Of a stretch of DNA of 64,000 nt, positions 46,622 to 58,207 are shown piece after piece. The position numbers were made by a program, and so were the translations under genes. The notes under the pieces are model-generated. The model searched no databases. It had not been told where the DNA came from and worked only from the letters and a program-made list of their open reading frames with translations. Every line of letters starts with the position of its first letter. Within the stretch, counting starts at the first letter, position 1. The DNA comes from Sweltsa coloradensis. Lineage: Eukaryota; Arthropoda; Insecta; Plecoptera; Chloroperlidae. The stretch spans positions 1 to 64,000 of the forward strand of contig JAMZAV010003163.1 of NCBI GenBank assembly GCA_024449915.1, in the 5' to 3' direction.

Positions 46622-47225
46622 GGCTATTCGACCGCGTTTTTCTGTTTTCCAAAATATGCTACCAAGTCAAAAAATAGTGAATGGCTTTGAAAACCCGTCT
46701 CTTTTTGAAAATCAAAACTATTTTTTTCAATTTTTCTGATCCGGTACACGGCCAATATTGCCACCTCAAATAATTTCAAACTTCAATTCGCCAAGGACAC
46801 CATTCAACGTAGGATGTTGTGTTTTGTGACAGAAATTACTTAGGCTGATTGAGAGATTTTTAAAAAAAAAATAGTCTTTCCTGCGAATTTATTCGGTTTG
46901 GGGGTACAAATCCGTAAAAAATACCGCCAAACGAAAATTCGCAGGAAAGACAATGTTAAAAATTATCTTTTTTCTCTCAGTCAGCCTATAGAAAATCTGT
47001 TGATTAATGTCACAAAAAGACAACACCCTACGTTGAATAGTGTGCCTTTGCGAATTGAAGTTTTGAAATTATTCTGTGGTGGCTATATTGGCAGTGTTCC
47101 GGATCAGAAAAAATTGAAAAAAATGTTTTTTATTTTCTAAAATAGCCCGGTTTCAAAACCATTTGTCAAACTATATTTTGACTTGGTAGCATATTTTGGA
47201 AAATAGAAAAACGTGGTCAATTGCC
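46622..47225. mobile_element. 604-bp near-perfect palindrome (foldback element)
   Basis: The left arm starts GGCTATTCGACCGCGTTTTT and the right arm ends with ACGTGGTCAATTGCC. Matching pairs run the whole length: CCAAAATATGCTACCAAGTC (46649-46668) with GACTTGGTAGCATATTTTGG, CAACGTAGG with CCTACGTTG, GGCTGATTGAG with CTCAGTCAGCC, and AGTCTTTCCTGCGAATT with AATTCGCAGGAAAGAC near the centre. The loop is only about 15 nt (around 46905-46920). The arms of about 295 bp differ by scattered substitutions and small indels. An 80-codon frame (46898-47140) lies across the right arm and has no known domain. Confidence 0.85.
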
Positions 47226-48334
47226 TTAGTCATATTATCATTCATACATATAATGCATGTTGTCGGAATGTGGGGATCAGGTTGTAGTATACAATATAAT
47301 CTCTATAGGTAGGTACCTACATTATTAGAAACACAAAAATATACGATCTATTTCTGAATTTCGTAACTTGTGTTGCAGCTGATGGTGCGACTGTCTGCCT
47401 CTTTTAAGAAGTTATTGTCAAAGAAGAACCAAGGTTTGGGGAAAATTTGCATGAGCCGCAAACATCGATCTCTCATGATATTCGAATAACTTTCACACCC
47501 GGTGTAGCAATGAATTTTTGCATAAATTAGTTTGTTCTCAAACTGCTGAAAACTTAAGACGTAAATCTTTACTAAAGAAATCCATAGTACGTATTTTCAG
47601 ACCGAATGCACACTGTGCTAAATGCCCGGGGAAATTTTGGCAGTACTTTAGCATTAAAATTTCCCTCAAGATTTTGTTTGTGGAAAGAAGTTGTAGGTTT
47701 CAGTGCGTAAAAATGGCGGCAGCAATTTAAAACTAAAAATTTCATTGAAATTTTTTTTTCACGAAATCTTTTTTACTTTTTCACGCACGAATGTCAAATT
47801 GTTGATGAAGGAATACGCGTGTCAATATTCGGGTTATAATAAAAGGGGAAAACTTCCGTATGAAGATTTCCAAAAAAATTCCATAAAAAAGTTGTATGTT
47901 ATTTGAAGTGTTTTAATGCGGGTGAACTTTCGGTAAATATAAACTACTAGAACTTTATTATAACACGTTGTGTGAATATAGTGTAAAAATGTAAACAGTA
48001 ATTTGCACCTCAAAAATTTTGACGTGTTTTAAATAAAAAAAACCGATTTCAAACGGCTTGGCTGGAACTTTAGTGTTTTTGTAAGTCATAAATGCATAAG
48101 TCTCCCTAGTCGAAAAAGTTTCCGACTCGAATGCTATATAACGGAGTGTGTGATGTATGTTAGTTCTATATGTAATTCCTACTAGTTGTAACTTAATACT
48201 TGTCTTATTATCAAATATTTTCAGTAATTTGTAATGATATTTCCAGAAGTAAATTGTGAGATATTGAGAGGGAGCGAGCGATGAGGATTTTCCATTCAAT
48301 GAAATGGCATTTTCGGGGCTTTTCTGTGTTCTGT
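47226..48334. other. no recognised gene
   Basis: Open frames of 60-70 codons (47518-47730 and 47703-47906) lack known domains. The 47703 frame overlaps an AAAATGGCGGC motif at 47710-47720, which resembles a YY1 site. Confidence 0.4.
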
Positions 48335-49030
48335 GGTCTGCCGTCCTGTCTGTCTGTCTGTCGTCTGTCTGTCTGTCTGCTGTCTGTCTGACATCGAAAT
48401 CAGCGAATTGCTGAACGATGCGCTGAAATTTAATCGACATCCGTACGAGTTTACTGGAACTACAAATCAGCTGGATTCGTTTCGATTTAAACCTACAGAA
48501 ATAATAAATAAAAGGTGTAATGTGTAGAAATTTAACGACAATGTTTTGTTTTTGAAAACATTTTGTTTGTTATTGCTGGCTGTGAAAAATACAAGCAGTG
48601 AACAAGGCTCGAATTGGCACTCAGGTAACCCCAATTCCCTCGGAGATTGAGTCACCTTGCAATCTTTACACGTATTTGTACTGGTATGTTTTCCATAGAT
48701 GTACAGATGATAGACTACACGCGTTTACGCATTTCAAAACATGTTTAATATTTTAAATAATCAAGAAATACAAATTTCCGACCAGGGGATCGAAGACAGG
48801 TCTCCACATTTCGAGTATACGGCGCCTTCCAAGTAGAGGAAACGCCAAAGTAGTTTTTAACGAGTGGCGATTCATGGTGAGTACCGGGACATTGCATTGA
48901 AGTTGATAATTATATGGTATAATAAATAATAATAGTAGGGTTTAAGTTAGTTGGATAAGGCGCAATTTTAAGGTCATATGTAAGTAGTAAGTAGTAGTAA
49001 GTAATAGTTTTTATCATGGACAAATTCGGT
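48335..49030 (+). mobile_element. family C composite repeat, copy 1
   Basis: It starts with a (GTCT)n-like microsatellite (48345-48390), then GCGCTGAAATTTAATCGACA, CATCCGTACGAG and AAATCAGCTGGATTCGTTTC. GTGAAAAATACAAGCAGTGA, CTCGGAGATTGAGTCACC and TTGCAATCTTTACACGTATT follow. Next is a minus-strand tRNA-like module (48780-48835), then AACGCCAAAGT and a TTTAAGTTAGTTGGATAAGG end. The same order occurs at 63185-64000. The two 60-160 codon frames here are not conserved between the copies. Confidence 0.75.
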
Positions 49031-49660
49031 ATAAGGTGAACATTCGCTGTAAGAGGGATGGTCTTAATTCTAATTCTAATTTTAAATTTTAATGGGCTAT
49101 AATTTAACATCTAGGAAATGAATGTACAAAGAATAAATGTAAGAGTAGGCGTAAACTTAGGTGAAACCCCAACAGGTAATGTAAATAAATAATTGATAAA
49201 CAACACCCAACAAGGGGATTATAACAAAAGCAAGTTAAATTATTAATGTTTACAAAACAGAGATAGAAAATAAGACAAATATAAAAACATGGGTAAAGTT
49301 GCTGGTTACGGGTTAATAAATCTTTAGGATAAAAAAGGCTCTTTAAGCCACGCATGTTTGTTTTATAATCTCATGTCTGGCATTTTTATATCAATGGTAG
49401 TTTTATTATATAGTGAGAAAGGTAGGTGTGACTAGTGGAAGCGTGATGTTTTGTGTGTCGGAGATGTATATCAAAGTGTGCACGAGTAGGATACTTGTGT
49501 TTTAGAGTTGCGTGGAAAAAGATTTGGGTTTTGCATACAATAGTGCACATGTTCATAGAGTGAGATTTAATGCTGGGAAAATATTTTTGCAGGGTGTTTG
49601 CCAGAAGCACCCCATAAACCGATGGCCTTTTTGAAGGGGAAATTCTACTGCAGTGGTGAT
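48910..49660 (-). pseudogene. possible LINE C-terminal remnant
   Basis: The 49386-49664 minus-strand frame includes KYPTRAHFDIHLRHT and YLSHYIIKLPLI, followed by IRNA- and LLKIY-like text in shifted frames. A Y-x-T-R segment followed by L-Y-N-K-L-P is the usual end of LINE polymerases, but the match here is loose. No RT core is nearby. I offer it only as a possible remnant. Confidence 0.3.
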
Positions 49661-49974
49661 GCACTCAAAGATCATGAATATGAGATGTGTAATGGATGTG
49701 AGCAAAATAATTACGGAGAGTTTGTGGGCTTATGTGGTTCTTCTACGTAAAGATAACAACCACTTCTATTTTACCACAAACCTTATCAATGGGATACTCC
49801 AGTCTAGAGATTCAGTCATTGTCAATCCTAAAATTGTACATAACATGGGCGGGCAATGGTTTTTGTATTTAGACGAATGAGTGGACTAGAGAGAGGAGGG
49901 GATTGAAAAGAAACTGTGGAAATTTAAATTTTATACAGTTTTCCGCTGTTGAATATTAAATATATAAATGTAAA
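49661..49974. other. no recognised gene
   Basis: A 75-codon plus-strand frame (49653-49880), ending NMGGQWFLYLDE, has no domain I know. Otherwise plain. Confidence 0.35.
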
Positions 49975-50110
49975 GCGCCACTCTAGCCTATGATAGGCTA
50001 AGGAGGCCTTACGTTGGGGGAAGAAAGGTAATGTTACCAGGTACTCAACACATGGCTCACTCACTCGTTAAACAACGACTTTGGCGTTTTCCTAGTTATG
50101 ACAATAGGGA
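49975..50110 (-). mobile_element. family C repeat fragment, inverted
   Basis: On the minus strand it reads AACTAGGAAAACGCCAAAGT, then GAGTGAGTGAGCCATGTGTT, GAGTACCTGGTAACATTACC and AGGCTAGAGTGGCGC. This matches 63828-63900 and the CACTCTAGCC end at 53170. It lacks the AT-rich spacer seen in the 63185 copy. Confidence 0.7.
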
Positions 50111-53104
50111 AAAGCTTGGTTCAAAATGACTTTCATTTTTTTAAGAAACCGCTAAACCAAAAAATTATTTTTGTTAATAGTATCTTGGTTTAACGGGGGA
50201 AATTATGGGGTTGAACCCCCAAAAGCTAATACATTTTTCGAAGCTGGTCCCGTGCTGCAAATCATACAATCTGGTGAGATGTATATCCCAACCTGGAATT
50301 ACAAAAAATGGCCTAGCGGCCGCAAGCCTAGCTTAAATCCATTTTGTTCAGTAATTGGACTATTTCGTCAAAAAATCGATGACAAAGATGGAGAATGACT
50401 TAAGACCCGTATTTTGCTGTTGGGTTTCTTGCTCGTTGAATGATTAGTTATAATGGGGGAAATTAGATGGTACTTCTTAGGTACTATGTGCAAAGAATAG
50501 GGTGGCTAGGCCTACGTCCAAATTTTCCAAGCCCAGTTTAGCCAATTCTATAAAAAATTAAAACGTTTTAATTCCCTTCAAACTATTTTAAGGGTAGCCG
50601 AGGCAGTTTGTGTCCTTAGTAGTGGTTAAAGTTGTTTGATGTTTTATTCATGTGTTATATGTAAGGTTAGATTTTATAGTTTAAATGGTTTCCTGACTGT
50701 GCGTTCTTATTTCCTACCCGGGCCTAGGTTTGGCCTAGGTATCAAGAGAGGGCAAAGGCTAGGGCTACCTGGAAACGAATTTGATACAATTTTTGCACGT
50801 TGTAAAGGAACCAAACGACAAACAGAAAGGAAAAATTCAAAGCTGCAGAACGAGACTGTTTTGAGCGCCCCAAAAATTCACTCTAACTGTTGTGAAGACC
50901 CTTGATCAAGTAAATATTATTGGACAGCTTTTAATTCACAAGTGAATTTCCTATAATTCTGTTATGCAAATATTTCGCAGAAGCCTTGGGATTTAGTCTA
51001 GGGCCTAAACTAAGAGCGTTTCGCCATGAAATCAAATTAAATTTTAACTAATATTGAAATTCCGCGGAAAATGAGTTACGTATAGGTCTAGCTATAATAA
51101 TCCGGGAAATTAGAAGCTCATAAAAATAAACCTGCGAAATAAAAAAGTACTAGGTAGACCCTTAATATCATTTACTTACATGAAAGTGGTATTCACAACG
51201 GTAAGTGAATTTTTTAGCGGTAGGCTAGAGGCCCTACATCCCTTTGTCTTTTGCGTTTAAAACCCTTATTTACCGTTAGTCTTTTGGCACATATATAATA
51301 CTTTCTCCGGTGTTTCTAGAGTGGGTTTAAACCCCATTGGTACCTTACACCTTTATAAAACGCCATTATTTAATTTAATCAAAGGATCATTTTAGAAACG
51401 TAGCAGGAATGACAGCGGGGGGGCAGGGACGGCAACTGTCTGCAGGATGGTTTTCCCACCGCCGACTGGGTGTGGGGGAATATCTACCATTTATATCTAG
51501 ATAGCGGTGCGCCTTGGGTCTGCGTAGGCGCGTCAGCAGTTGACGTCACAACTTTTCGTGTTGTCTTTGGCGGGAAGCCAGATTCAAATTTCAAACGTTA
51601 AAATTGAAAAGTATTAACCTTAGGGCAAAAAAAACTTTTATGTTATTTTTTTTTAGATGTTTATCTTTAACATATTCGATTCTGGAAAAGAAGGTAGTTC
51701 CCTTTGCCAAAGTTGTTTAAATTCAAGAATGATATTGACAAATCTATTTAAAAGGGGATTTAACCGCTTAAAGAAAAAAAAAATATTTCATTCAGTCTAA
51801 TAGTAATGAATTTAGCAATAACAGAAATATTATTGGGGCCACCATGATTCCCAAAAAATGTCTTAAAAATAACATTTTTCGAAACTAGGTCCATCGGCAA
51901 AAATCTCCCATAAGAAATAACATGGGGACGTCTTTATGCCCGTACCTTGGAGAAAATTTTTATCCAAAATAATATGGCCATTATTGACGTACTCGACACT
52001 TTTCTGTAAATTCTCTATAATTTTGTTTGTAATTTGGGCAAGTATTCGGTCAAAAATATGCGATTACCAAGATGGGGTGTGATTTTGGATTTCATATTTT
52101 TCGTGTTGAGGTATTTTGGCTCAGTTTCAAGAATGATGTTTTAAAGGGGCATTTTCGATTGGTACTATGCTCTAGATCTATGTGACCCCAAAAAAAAGCT
52201 GGTTAGGCCGATTTAGGAAAATTTCCAAAACACCAATTTTCGCCAATTTTCTGGATCCAAAAAATTAAAATTCGTTTTAATTCACAGTTACAAGATATTT
52301 TTTTTTAAATGGTCATTTAAGTGTAGTATTGTGCTATAGATCACGTGGTAAAAATATTTTTTGCGGTTTTTAAGCCCTTTAAAGTGTGTATTTTGAAAAT
52401 ATGAGATCATGTAGTACATGTGGTTTCTTTTTGTGCCATTCTTCTTTTTCCTAGAGAGGTGCTCATTTTATGTGGTTTTTTTGATGGTATGTTTAGGAAA
52501 AAAATGCTGGTGGAAACGAATTTATGCATATCTAATTTTGTCGGAAGTGTTGGTTAAGGTATCCAAAATTGGCCCATTTTAGCAAAAGGGGAAACCAACC
52601 CACATTTCTGTCAAACAATGTGCTGTGTTTCTAGCCTAGAACTACAAGAATAATGAAATCATTGAATGACAATGGGTAAAGTAACCATCACCAAGTATTA
52701 AGGAAGGCTTAGGGCTATTCTACAATGAAATGCAGTAATATTATGCATTATAAAAATCTTTCTTAGGTAACTTTTTTCTCCTAGACCAAACCTAGTCAAC
52801 ATTGTTGTTTCAAGGCCTACATGTATTATCTAGATGGTATAATTTTATTTCAGATGATGCAAGATGACACGGGTCAAGTCCTATTTAGACCTAGGGCTAG
52901 CTTATTGTTAGTATGGGGCCATAGCCGGGAAAAATACTACCTATTAAGGTTAGAATAATAAAATAATTATATTAAAAATAATTATTAAAAATTAGGGCCT
53001 AGCATATATTATATTTGTTGCAGTGACTTGTTTTTCTTTAAATTTTTTATATTCATTGTTGTTGTCATGCTCGTTTACTCTTTGCTTTTGTTAATTTTGT
53101 ATAT
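50111..53104. other. 3 kb of low-repeat sequence, no gene recognised
   Basis: Apart from short AT patches this is the least repetitive stretch. Plus-strand frames at 50171-50398 (75 codons) and 50636-50905 (89 codons) have no domain that I recognise and no obvious splice pattern. AGGCCTA-type motifs are common. A GC-richer patch at 51410-51580 holds a cluster of promoter-like motifs, listed separately. Confidence 0.4.
51541..51595 (+). promoter_or_regulatory. candidate CRE, E2F and CHR-like motif cluster
   Basis: A perfect CRE palindrome TGACGTCA lies at 51541-51548, an E2F-type TTTGGCGGGAA at 51566-51576, and two TTCAAA (CHR-like, reverse TTTGAA) at 51583-51588 and 51590-51595. The spacing of an E2F site followed by a CHR element is typical of cell-cycle promoters. 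No start codon or exon could be tied to it, so function is unproven. Confidence 0.3.
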
Positions 53105-53410
53105 TTTTTACCTTGATAATGGACAGGGGGAAAAGGACGCGACAACCTTTTAGGTCATAATACACCACTCTAGCCTAAGGGGGGTGGGGAGGAGGAGCCC
53201 ATGCTGGTCAGAACCACCACGGGTAAGGGGAGGAAGGGGGGTTTCTCACGTCGCAGTCGTCATCGTCTTTGCCCATCGTTCGTTGTGTCACTGTAAATCG
53301 TCGCGGGGGGTCGTAAAGGGGAAAGGGGGGCAAGGTCCCCGACGCCCATTGCCAGAGCTCGCCTCTAGTTTGGGGAGTAAGATCTCCGTCTTACTAGCTG
53401 ATGTTTGCGA
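53105..53410 (+). mobile_element. family C repeat, GC-rich end
   Basis: Starts GGACAGGGGGAAAAGGACGC, then ACACCACTCTAGCCTAAGGG, AGCCCATGCTGGTCAGAA, CGTCGCAGTCGTCATCG, GCCAGAGCTCGCCTCTAG and GGGGAGTAAGATCTCCG. The same module is inverted at 10136-10373. The 81-codon frame within it is not preserved in the other copy. Confidence 0.7.
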
Positions 53411-54044
53411 GGTGGACTTTTTCTCTTGATCGCCTTTTACGATTAGCAGAGCCATGCCGGGGCCCTATTCTACCCGGCCCAGACGGGAGATCAGCTGTCG
53501 AAATTTTGGTAAATACACTATTAAAACCCAAAAAACCCGAATATTATTCATTATGTCATATATTATTTTAAATATATTAATTAAATATAAATTGTTACTA
53601 TATTATATTATTAATTAAGTAGTAATAATAGAGGTAGAATAATATGGTTAATACCACTGGTTCTATTCTGCTTAAAGAAAAACTGTCTTACTGTTAAAGC
53701 AGATCGGAACCAAGCCACATTTTACCTTAAAAAAGTGTAAAAGACAAACCCAATATTATTAATTTATAATATTCATAAATAATGGATTTATTCCAATTGA
53801 AAAGTAATAATAAAGTAAATAAAAGTACAATGAGGAATTTAGAACATGGAGTAATGTTTAGGAGAAGCCTAGCTCATTTTGAATGGTGTGTTGGTTGGTT
53901 CCTTTCTGCTTAAAGTGGTCCAATTTAACTAACGGTCAACACTTCTCTTGTCTAATTACTTGTCATTGTAACATTTCTATTCGTGTATGTCATGTTATCT
54001 GTCAACTGTCACAATGACACTCCATGTTCAGAAAATGACTAATA
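53411..54044. other. no recognised gene
   Basis: AT-rich. GGAGTAATGTT and ACACTCCATGTTCAG flank a section of 53850-54030, but no repeat could be defined. Confidence 0.35.
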
Positions 54045-54160
54045 ATAATAAATAATAAATAATAATAATAAATAATAATAATAAAAAAAAAAAATAAAAT
54101 AAAAAAATAAATAATAATAATAATAAAAATAAAAATAAAAATTTATTTTTTTTTTATTGA
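54045..54160 (+). repeat. (AAT)n / A-rich simple repeat
   Basis: AATAATAAT and AAAAT repeats form the 3' tail side of the minus-strand LINE that follows. Confidence 0.85.
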
Positions 54161-56250
54161 AATACATACTCTTATACATTTTTTTATGAAACATGTTCGG
54201 CCATCCCCCAGCTGCACAGGACAGCTTAACTGTGGAATATGTTACATTTAAAAAATCAACATGTGAAATAAATCAAATAATGATTTTTAAATAATTCAAT
54301 AATTCAAAATTCCAATAGCAATACAATAGTGAAGTAACAGAAAGTAACAGTAAGCAGTGAATGACTCAGCGTGTAAAAAATAAAATAAATATAAAATACC
54401 TGAAATAAAAGATTAAAATAGTAGTAAAAAAACAAATTAATGTGCAAATTAAATACTTAAACTAGCCAAAAAACATTTTTGTGAAGGCAACAGTGTGCAG
54501 ATAATACAGTGAATAAACAGTGAATAGAACAGATATAAACAGTGAAGTGTAAGAGTGCTATTCATTTTCATTAATTATGAGACACTTATGTAACAAATAC
54601 ACAAGTACAAAATACACAACAACCCTAACTTCACATATTTCGTAAAAAAAATGCCTTTAGTTCTCTTTTGATTTCACAAATAGCCCTCTAAATCTCTGAT
54701 GTTCTTTGGAATACTATTAAATAGAAAGGTATAGTGTACTAAGTGTTCTTTTACCATACTTATTTGCAACCCGAGCAACTGGTAACTTCCGAAGTTTTGG
54801 AGCGAGTAGAAGAAAGTGTGATTAATAAAATTTTTTTGTAAATATTAACGAAAAAATGTTTCAAAACTAACTTATATGTGAATAATTTCTGTAAAGGTAA
54901 AATTTTTTTGTAGTCTATAACATTCTAAAGTGCTTAAATTATTTTCAGTTATCATCTTCATTATTTTATTTTGAATAGAGATTATGCTATTTAGCTGTGA
55001 GAACGAAGCATTTCCCCAAATTAACAGACCGTAAAAAGAACGACTCTGCAAGGGCTATATAAACCATCTTTACATATTTAAATGGTAAAATATTTTTAAA
55101 CTGCATAAAATTTGGGTTTAAGCGCATGCCCTTAAGCGTTTACATATTTTTTCAGTTTGTATATTCCAACAAAAGTTACTATCAATCTCCAACCCCAAAT
55201 ACGGATGGCTGTAAACAGTTGCAATTGATGTATCACACGAACAATCCAGATCAATTTTACCCGCGTTCAGATGTAAGCATTCAAAATTTTTGGGGAAAAA
55301 CATTGATATTAGTATTTCGACCCGCGTTTAACGGCATAGAAAATGGCACAATCTTTGTTTTTTCAATATTTATGATTTGCCTTACGTCATTGGTTCCACC
55401 TGAGTAAATTTGAAAATCAATTTTGCAAGTATCTTTCTGCAATTTTAACGTTTTTATGGTAGACACTAAAGCAAAGTCATCAGCGTAGCAAAAAGCAATG
55501 CATTTAATAATATATTTAACCATAATATTTACATATATTAAATAAAGTTGAGGTCCTAAAATAGAGCCTTGTGGTACGCCACTGCTACATACTTTGCTTC
55601 ACTATACACTTCGCCTATTCTCACAATTAACTTTTTGTTCGATAAATAATTTTTAAACCAATTTAACAATGTAAACCCCTAACCCCAATACTTTCCAACG
55701 CATCCTTATTAAAATCAAGGGTGTCAAATGCTTTTTTATAATCGATAAACAACATAAAATGTTAAAATTTTCGTCTAGCTTTTGTATTAACTAGGGCAGA
55801 AAGGATGCCAAAAGGTCTACTGTACTTTTCCCTCTTTGAAATCCATATTGTTGTTCGTTTTTATTTTAAATTTCGTCATGTAATCTATTAGCAAATTTGC
55901 CACGTATCTTTCAAGTATTTTTTCAATGCTACACATAATGGCATTGGCCCTATAATTGACATATTTCAAATGGTCGCCTTTTTTAAAATTGGCCTAACAA
56001 CAGATTTTCAATGTTTCTGGGAAAAATACCCTCCTTCAAGGATAAATTAATAAATTTGGGCAATAACTGGACTGATCTCATCACTATATTTTGCAGATCC
56101 TTAACTCTAATTCCGTCAATACCCGCCTTTTTATTATTATTCATTTTTAAATATTATTTCTTTGACTCCCGGGCGCTGAATAGGGGGCACGTATATCGAC
56201 TGTAATTGTTGCTCGTATGCATTATCTCTCATATTGTTATCTACACACTT
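54150..56250 (-). mobile_element. LINE fragment, same family as 1895-3640
   Basis: Minus-strand reading: QYGFQRGKSTVDLL (about 55820-55860), KAFDTLDFNKDALESIG (about 55690-55740), SGVPQGSILGPQLYLIYVN (about 55530-55590), FCYADDFALVST (55465-55500), INIEKTKIVPFSMPL, then YLGLEIDSNFCWNIQTEKIC and KRLRACA (55118-55200). The ICKRLRAC motif and the long AT-rich 3' region (54160-55110) are shared with the LINE at 1895-3640. The tail is an A/T-rich simple repeat. The endonuclease part is not recognised. Confidence 0.8.
55118..55860 (-). pseudogene. reverse transcriptase, frameshifted
   Basis: This is the polymerase of the LINE at 54150-56250. The YADD motif and the GVPQGSILGP motif lie in one continuous frame (55281-55600), while the stretch after INIEKTK continues in another (55118-55303, overlapping by about 20 bp), showing a frameshift near 55290. 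A further frame change lies before KAFDTLDFNK. Relative to the copy at 2570-3396 it keeps more of the palm in one frame. Confidence 0.7.
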
Positions 56251-56333
56251 AATGTCGCAAATGTGAACAATATTTCAATTTCATCTACAAAAGGGATTTT
56301 CAAATTATTAGCAATGTAAATAAAAAAATAATA

Positions 56334-56364
<31 letters not shown>

Positions 56365-56451
56365 TTAATAATAAAAATAAAAATAATAACTATGATAACA
56401 AATTTTAACTACTAGTCAGCTATGATTTTTTCGCTGTATGACGTTTTTTGT
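56251..56451. other. AT-rich with (AAT)n
   Basis: A short AAT array lies at 56335-56365. Nothing else was recognised. Confidence 0.5.
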
Positions 56452-56880
56452 GGGCTCGTTGTCTTGTGTGTGGCTCGTTGGTCTTGTTTTGCGATCTGTT
56501 CCCAAGCAAAAGGTCCGGGGGTCGATTCCCGCTTAAGTAAGAATTTTTTCTTCTGATTTGGACTTAAGCCATCATTCTTGTTTAGAGTTTTAAAACGTGA
56601 CTTGAGCCGTCCTAGAAACAAGCACATAATAAATTTCAGAGTTGTTCTGAATGGGCCCTTTTTGATTCGGCTTTGATTCGGGGGTGTTCGCCTGTCCATC
56701 CCATGATTGCTATTTTTCCATTAAAAAATATCGATCTTTGGTTGGTTATCGTTCCTCGTCGATTGCGCCCGGGGGCCTTGCGGGTTGGCTTGGTCGCTTG
56801 ATTTAAAGTCCCCACTGAAAATCGTTATATAACTGAGGGGGTAGACTCTAAATAAAATTTATTTATTTTTTTATTTATTC
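56452..56880 (+). mobile_element. tRNA-derived SINE, family A
   Basis: Head with GGCTCGTTGGTCTTGTTTTG, CCCAAGCAAAAG and GGGGGTCGATTCCCG (box B). Body with GGACTTAAGCCATCATTC, ACTTGAGCCGTCCTAG, AATAAATTTCAGAGTTGTTC and CGATCTTTGGTTGGTTATCG. The 3' end has AAAATCGTTATATAACTGAG and GACTCTAAATAAAATTTATT. It is collinear with 32378-32795. Confidence 0.75.
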
Positions 56881-57159
56881 TGCAGATATCGTTAAGAAAA
56901 AAATTTAAAGAGTTTTGGAAAAATTTTTCAAAAACACAAAGATACTAATTATGATGGTCTTCACAAATTTATGTTTAAAAATGTTAAAAAAAACCGAAGA
57001 CGTCAACTGAGTAATTATTTATCCTATTCGTTAATAAGGTTTTTAAGAGGACTAAAAAAATCCAGATTCAATCAAAATTTAAAAAATTTTGGGTTTTTTT
57101 TGTTAAATATTGTATTATATTTTTTTCTTCAAATTTAGAAAATTAAAAAAAAAAAAAAA
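56881..57159. other. no recognised gene
   Basis: AT-rich with A-runs. Nothing was recognised. Confidence 0.35.
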
Positions 57160-57235
57160 ATTATGATGGTCTAGTGGTTAGACGCTCACCTGGAATGTGG
57201 GAGATCCCTGGTTTGATTCCCGTTTGGGGGGGACT
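57160..57235 (+). mobile_element. tRNA-like SINE head
   Basis: It reads GATGGTCTAGTGGTTAGACG, CTCACCTGGAATGTGGGAG, then CTGGTTTGATTCCCG. An anticodon-type stem of five pairs (CTCAC with GTGGG) with a 7-nt loop can be drawn, giving GGA at the anticodon position, but the acceptor stem does not close. It is treated as SINE-derived, of the same type as 36160-36236. Confidence 0.65.
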
Positions 57236-57444
57236 TTTTTTAAATTTTTGAATAAGAAATAATAACAATTACACCTACGGGGGTGTTTCCCCACTAAAAA
57301 TATCGAGAAAATTTTATTAATCTTATGAGCTTACGTTTTATTTACCTTAGTTTTTGTGTCAATATTTGATGAAAACAATACACGCGTTCATTAGCAAGCA
57401 TGCATTTCCCGTTTTGAGCGATTTTATTTTCACGTATTGTATTA

Positions 57445-58207
57445 TTATTACTAGAAAAAAGCTTAAATCCCGCGCGTTGTTGATGAGCGTAATTGGTGCA
57501 TTTGGGTGCCCCTGTTTATGCGAATTTTCTTTTTCTGTGAAAAAAACATTACTTAGTTGATTTTTTTTTTTTAATTAAATTGAATTAAATTAAATTAAAA
57601 TTAACTTTTAATTTTTTAATTTATTAACGTAATTGTTTAAAAAAACGTAAAATTACGATTTTTTTAAGAAAAAATTTCTCGATTGCGCTCAAATTAACCT
57701 AAATATAAAAATAAAAATTTGGGCTGCGAAAAAAACATTACATTCGGAAAAGCATGTAGGGTTATAATCAAAAAATTGTTTAAAAAAAAAAAAACCGAAA
57801 AATTTTGATTTTTTTATAAATATTTTTTCAATTGCGCTCAAATTTCAAAAGAAATCTAAATTCATAAAATTTAAAAGGGTTCGGCAAAAAATTCATTAAA
57901 ATCGGATAAAAGCATGTAGGTGTTAAAAGTCAAAAATTTTTTAAAAAAAATAAAAAAAAATAGAAAATTGGATTTTCATAGAAAAAATTTTTCCGATTGC
58001 CCCAAAAAAACGGGGGCAGTTTAATTCAATTTTCGAAGGGCCCTCCATAAAATTTCATCTAAAATGGGAGTTTTGGTTTTAGCCGGAATCGTGCGGAAAA
58101 AAAAGACAAAAATAAAAAAAGAAAAAAAAAAAAAAAAAAACTTTTCCGGATTTTTTTCTCCAGGTAGTAAATGGAATCTTCGCTTCGCCCCGCTACGCTC
58201 ATCCAAT
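57445..58207 (-). mobile_element. Helentron/pearl-like element, copy C
   Basis: It is inverted relative to copies A and B. On the minus strand it begins TTGGATGAGCGTAGCG (to 58207), then GCGAAGCGAAGATTCCATTT, an AT-rich spacer and CACGATTCCGGCTAAAACC. Two to three internal units are marked by ACACCTACATGCTTTTATCC and GAGCGCAATTGAAAAAAT. Its far end has ACGCTCATCAACAACGCGCG then GGATTTAAGC and TTCTAG at 57450-57490. The 35251 copy gives nearly the same distance between inverted repeats (735 versus about 728 bp). A 126-codon plus-strand frame at 58064-58444 crosses its end and is spurious. Confidence 0.65.

Noticed and set aside
47703..47906. YY1-like AAAATGGCGGC motif as a promoter
   Set aside because: A single motif without other promoter signs. 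The frame downstream has no domain.
53184..53429. 81-codon GC-rich frame as a gene
   Set aside because: It lies in the family C GC-rich module, and the other copy (10136-10373) does not keep the frame.
57160..57235. Functional tRNA gene
   Set aside because: Box A and box B are present, but the acceptor stem does not pair, and several related copies occur as SINE heads.
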